The notes below the pieces were generated by a model. It saw only the letters and a program-made list of their open reading frames with translations, ran no database searches and had not been told where the DNA came from. Below are positions 5,423-5,529 of a DNA stretch of 5,529 bases, in pieces. The stretch is from assembly GCA_964610175.1 (NCBI GenBank), contig CAZSVE010000127.1, positions 1 through 5,529 of the forward strand. Reading direction: 5' to 3'. This DNA comes from CAZSVE01 sp964610175 (lineage in GTDB: Bacteria; Pseudomonadota; Gammaproteobacteria; HK1). Within the stretch, counting starts at the first letter, position 1, and every line of letters begins with the position of its first letter. Both the position numbers and the translations under genes were made by a program.

Positions 5423-5529
5423 CCAGCTCCTTGCCCCGTTCCTATCCCGTCAACATGATCTCCGTTCCCATGGCAGTGGGTAAGGGAGAGACCTTAGCCA
5501 CTCCCTCCCCGTTGCCGCGAAGGGGTTGA

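Noticed and set aside
4871..5483. Two overlapping plus-strand frames of 115-145 codons
   Set aside because: They mirror the HSDR_N-type remnant on the opposite strand and have low-complexity, Arg/Gly-rich translations.
12..5507. 10-base inverted match (GAGGGAGTGG at 12-21, complement at 5498-5507) near both window ends, as terminal repeats of a mobile element
   Set aside because: Matches of 10 bases are expected by chance in a window this size, flanking bases do not match well, no target-site duplication is seen and no transposase is present.

Overview
The window looks like a stretch of a bacterial defence island from a moderately GC-rich, probably uncultured bacterium. All recognisable genes lie on the minus strand. 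Nothing fixes the phylum: there is no rRNA, tRNA or housekeeping gene. Short palindromic repeats and DUF2283/PIN modules of this style are common in environmental genomes, so I make no lineage call.

Layout in transcription order (right to left). Bases 5258-5529 hold no convincing gene, only a nested hairpin and a doubtful 22-residue hydrophobic ORF. Bases 4683-5257 are the N-terminal part of a restriction-type protein (HSDR_N-like PD-(D/E)xK domain, as found at the N-terminus of type I R subunits and some N6-adenine methylases). It is broken by two frameshifts and a TGA where a Trp is expected, and it is cut off just before the next gene. Bases 4661-1610 are a Hachiman defence operon: hamA (DUF1837-type nuclease, split by one frameshift at about 4324-4330) and hamB (intact Ski2-like helicase, about 708 residues), coupled by an ATGA overlap. 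Bases 1469-1591 may be a tiny decayed reading frame. Bases 1374-1456 hold three palindromes. Bases 1349-891 are a two-gene, toxin-antitoxin-like module: a short basic protein interrupted by one TAG, followed by an intact DUF2283 protein. A perfect palindrome lies at 834-863. Bases 766-99 are a second toxin-antitoxin module, a PIN (VapC-like) toxin with three frameshifts followed by its small partner with one frameshift and one stop. Another palindrome lies at 62-84.

Most of these genes are broken and are absent as intact reading frames. I reconstructed them by following the conserved protein sequence from frame to frame. The main result is a Hachiman locus in which only the helicase frame is open, surrounded by decayed defence and toxin-antitoxin genes. 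Palindromes of one family sit at the module borders. The alternative explanation is an error-prone assembly. The 2.1 kb hamB frame with no lesion argues against uniformly distributed errors but does not exclude them.
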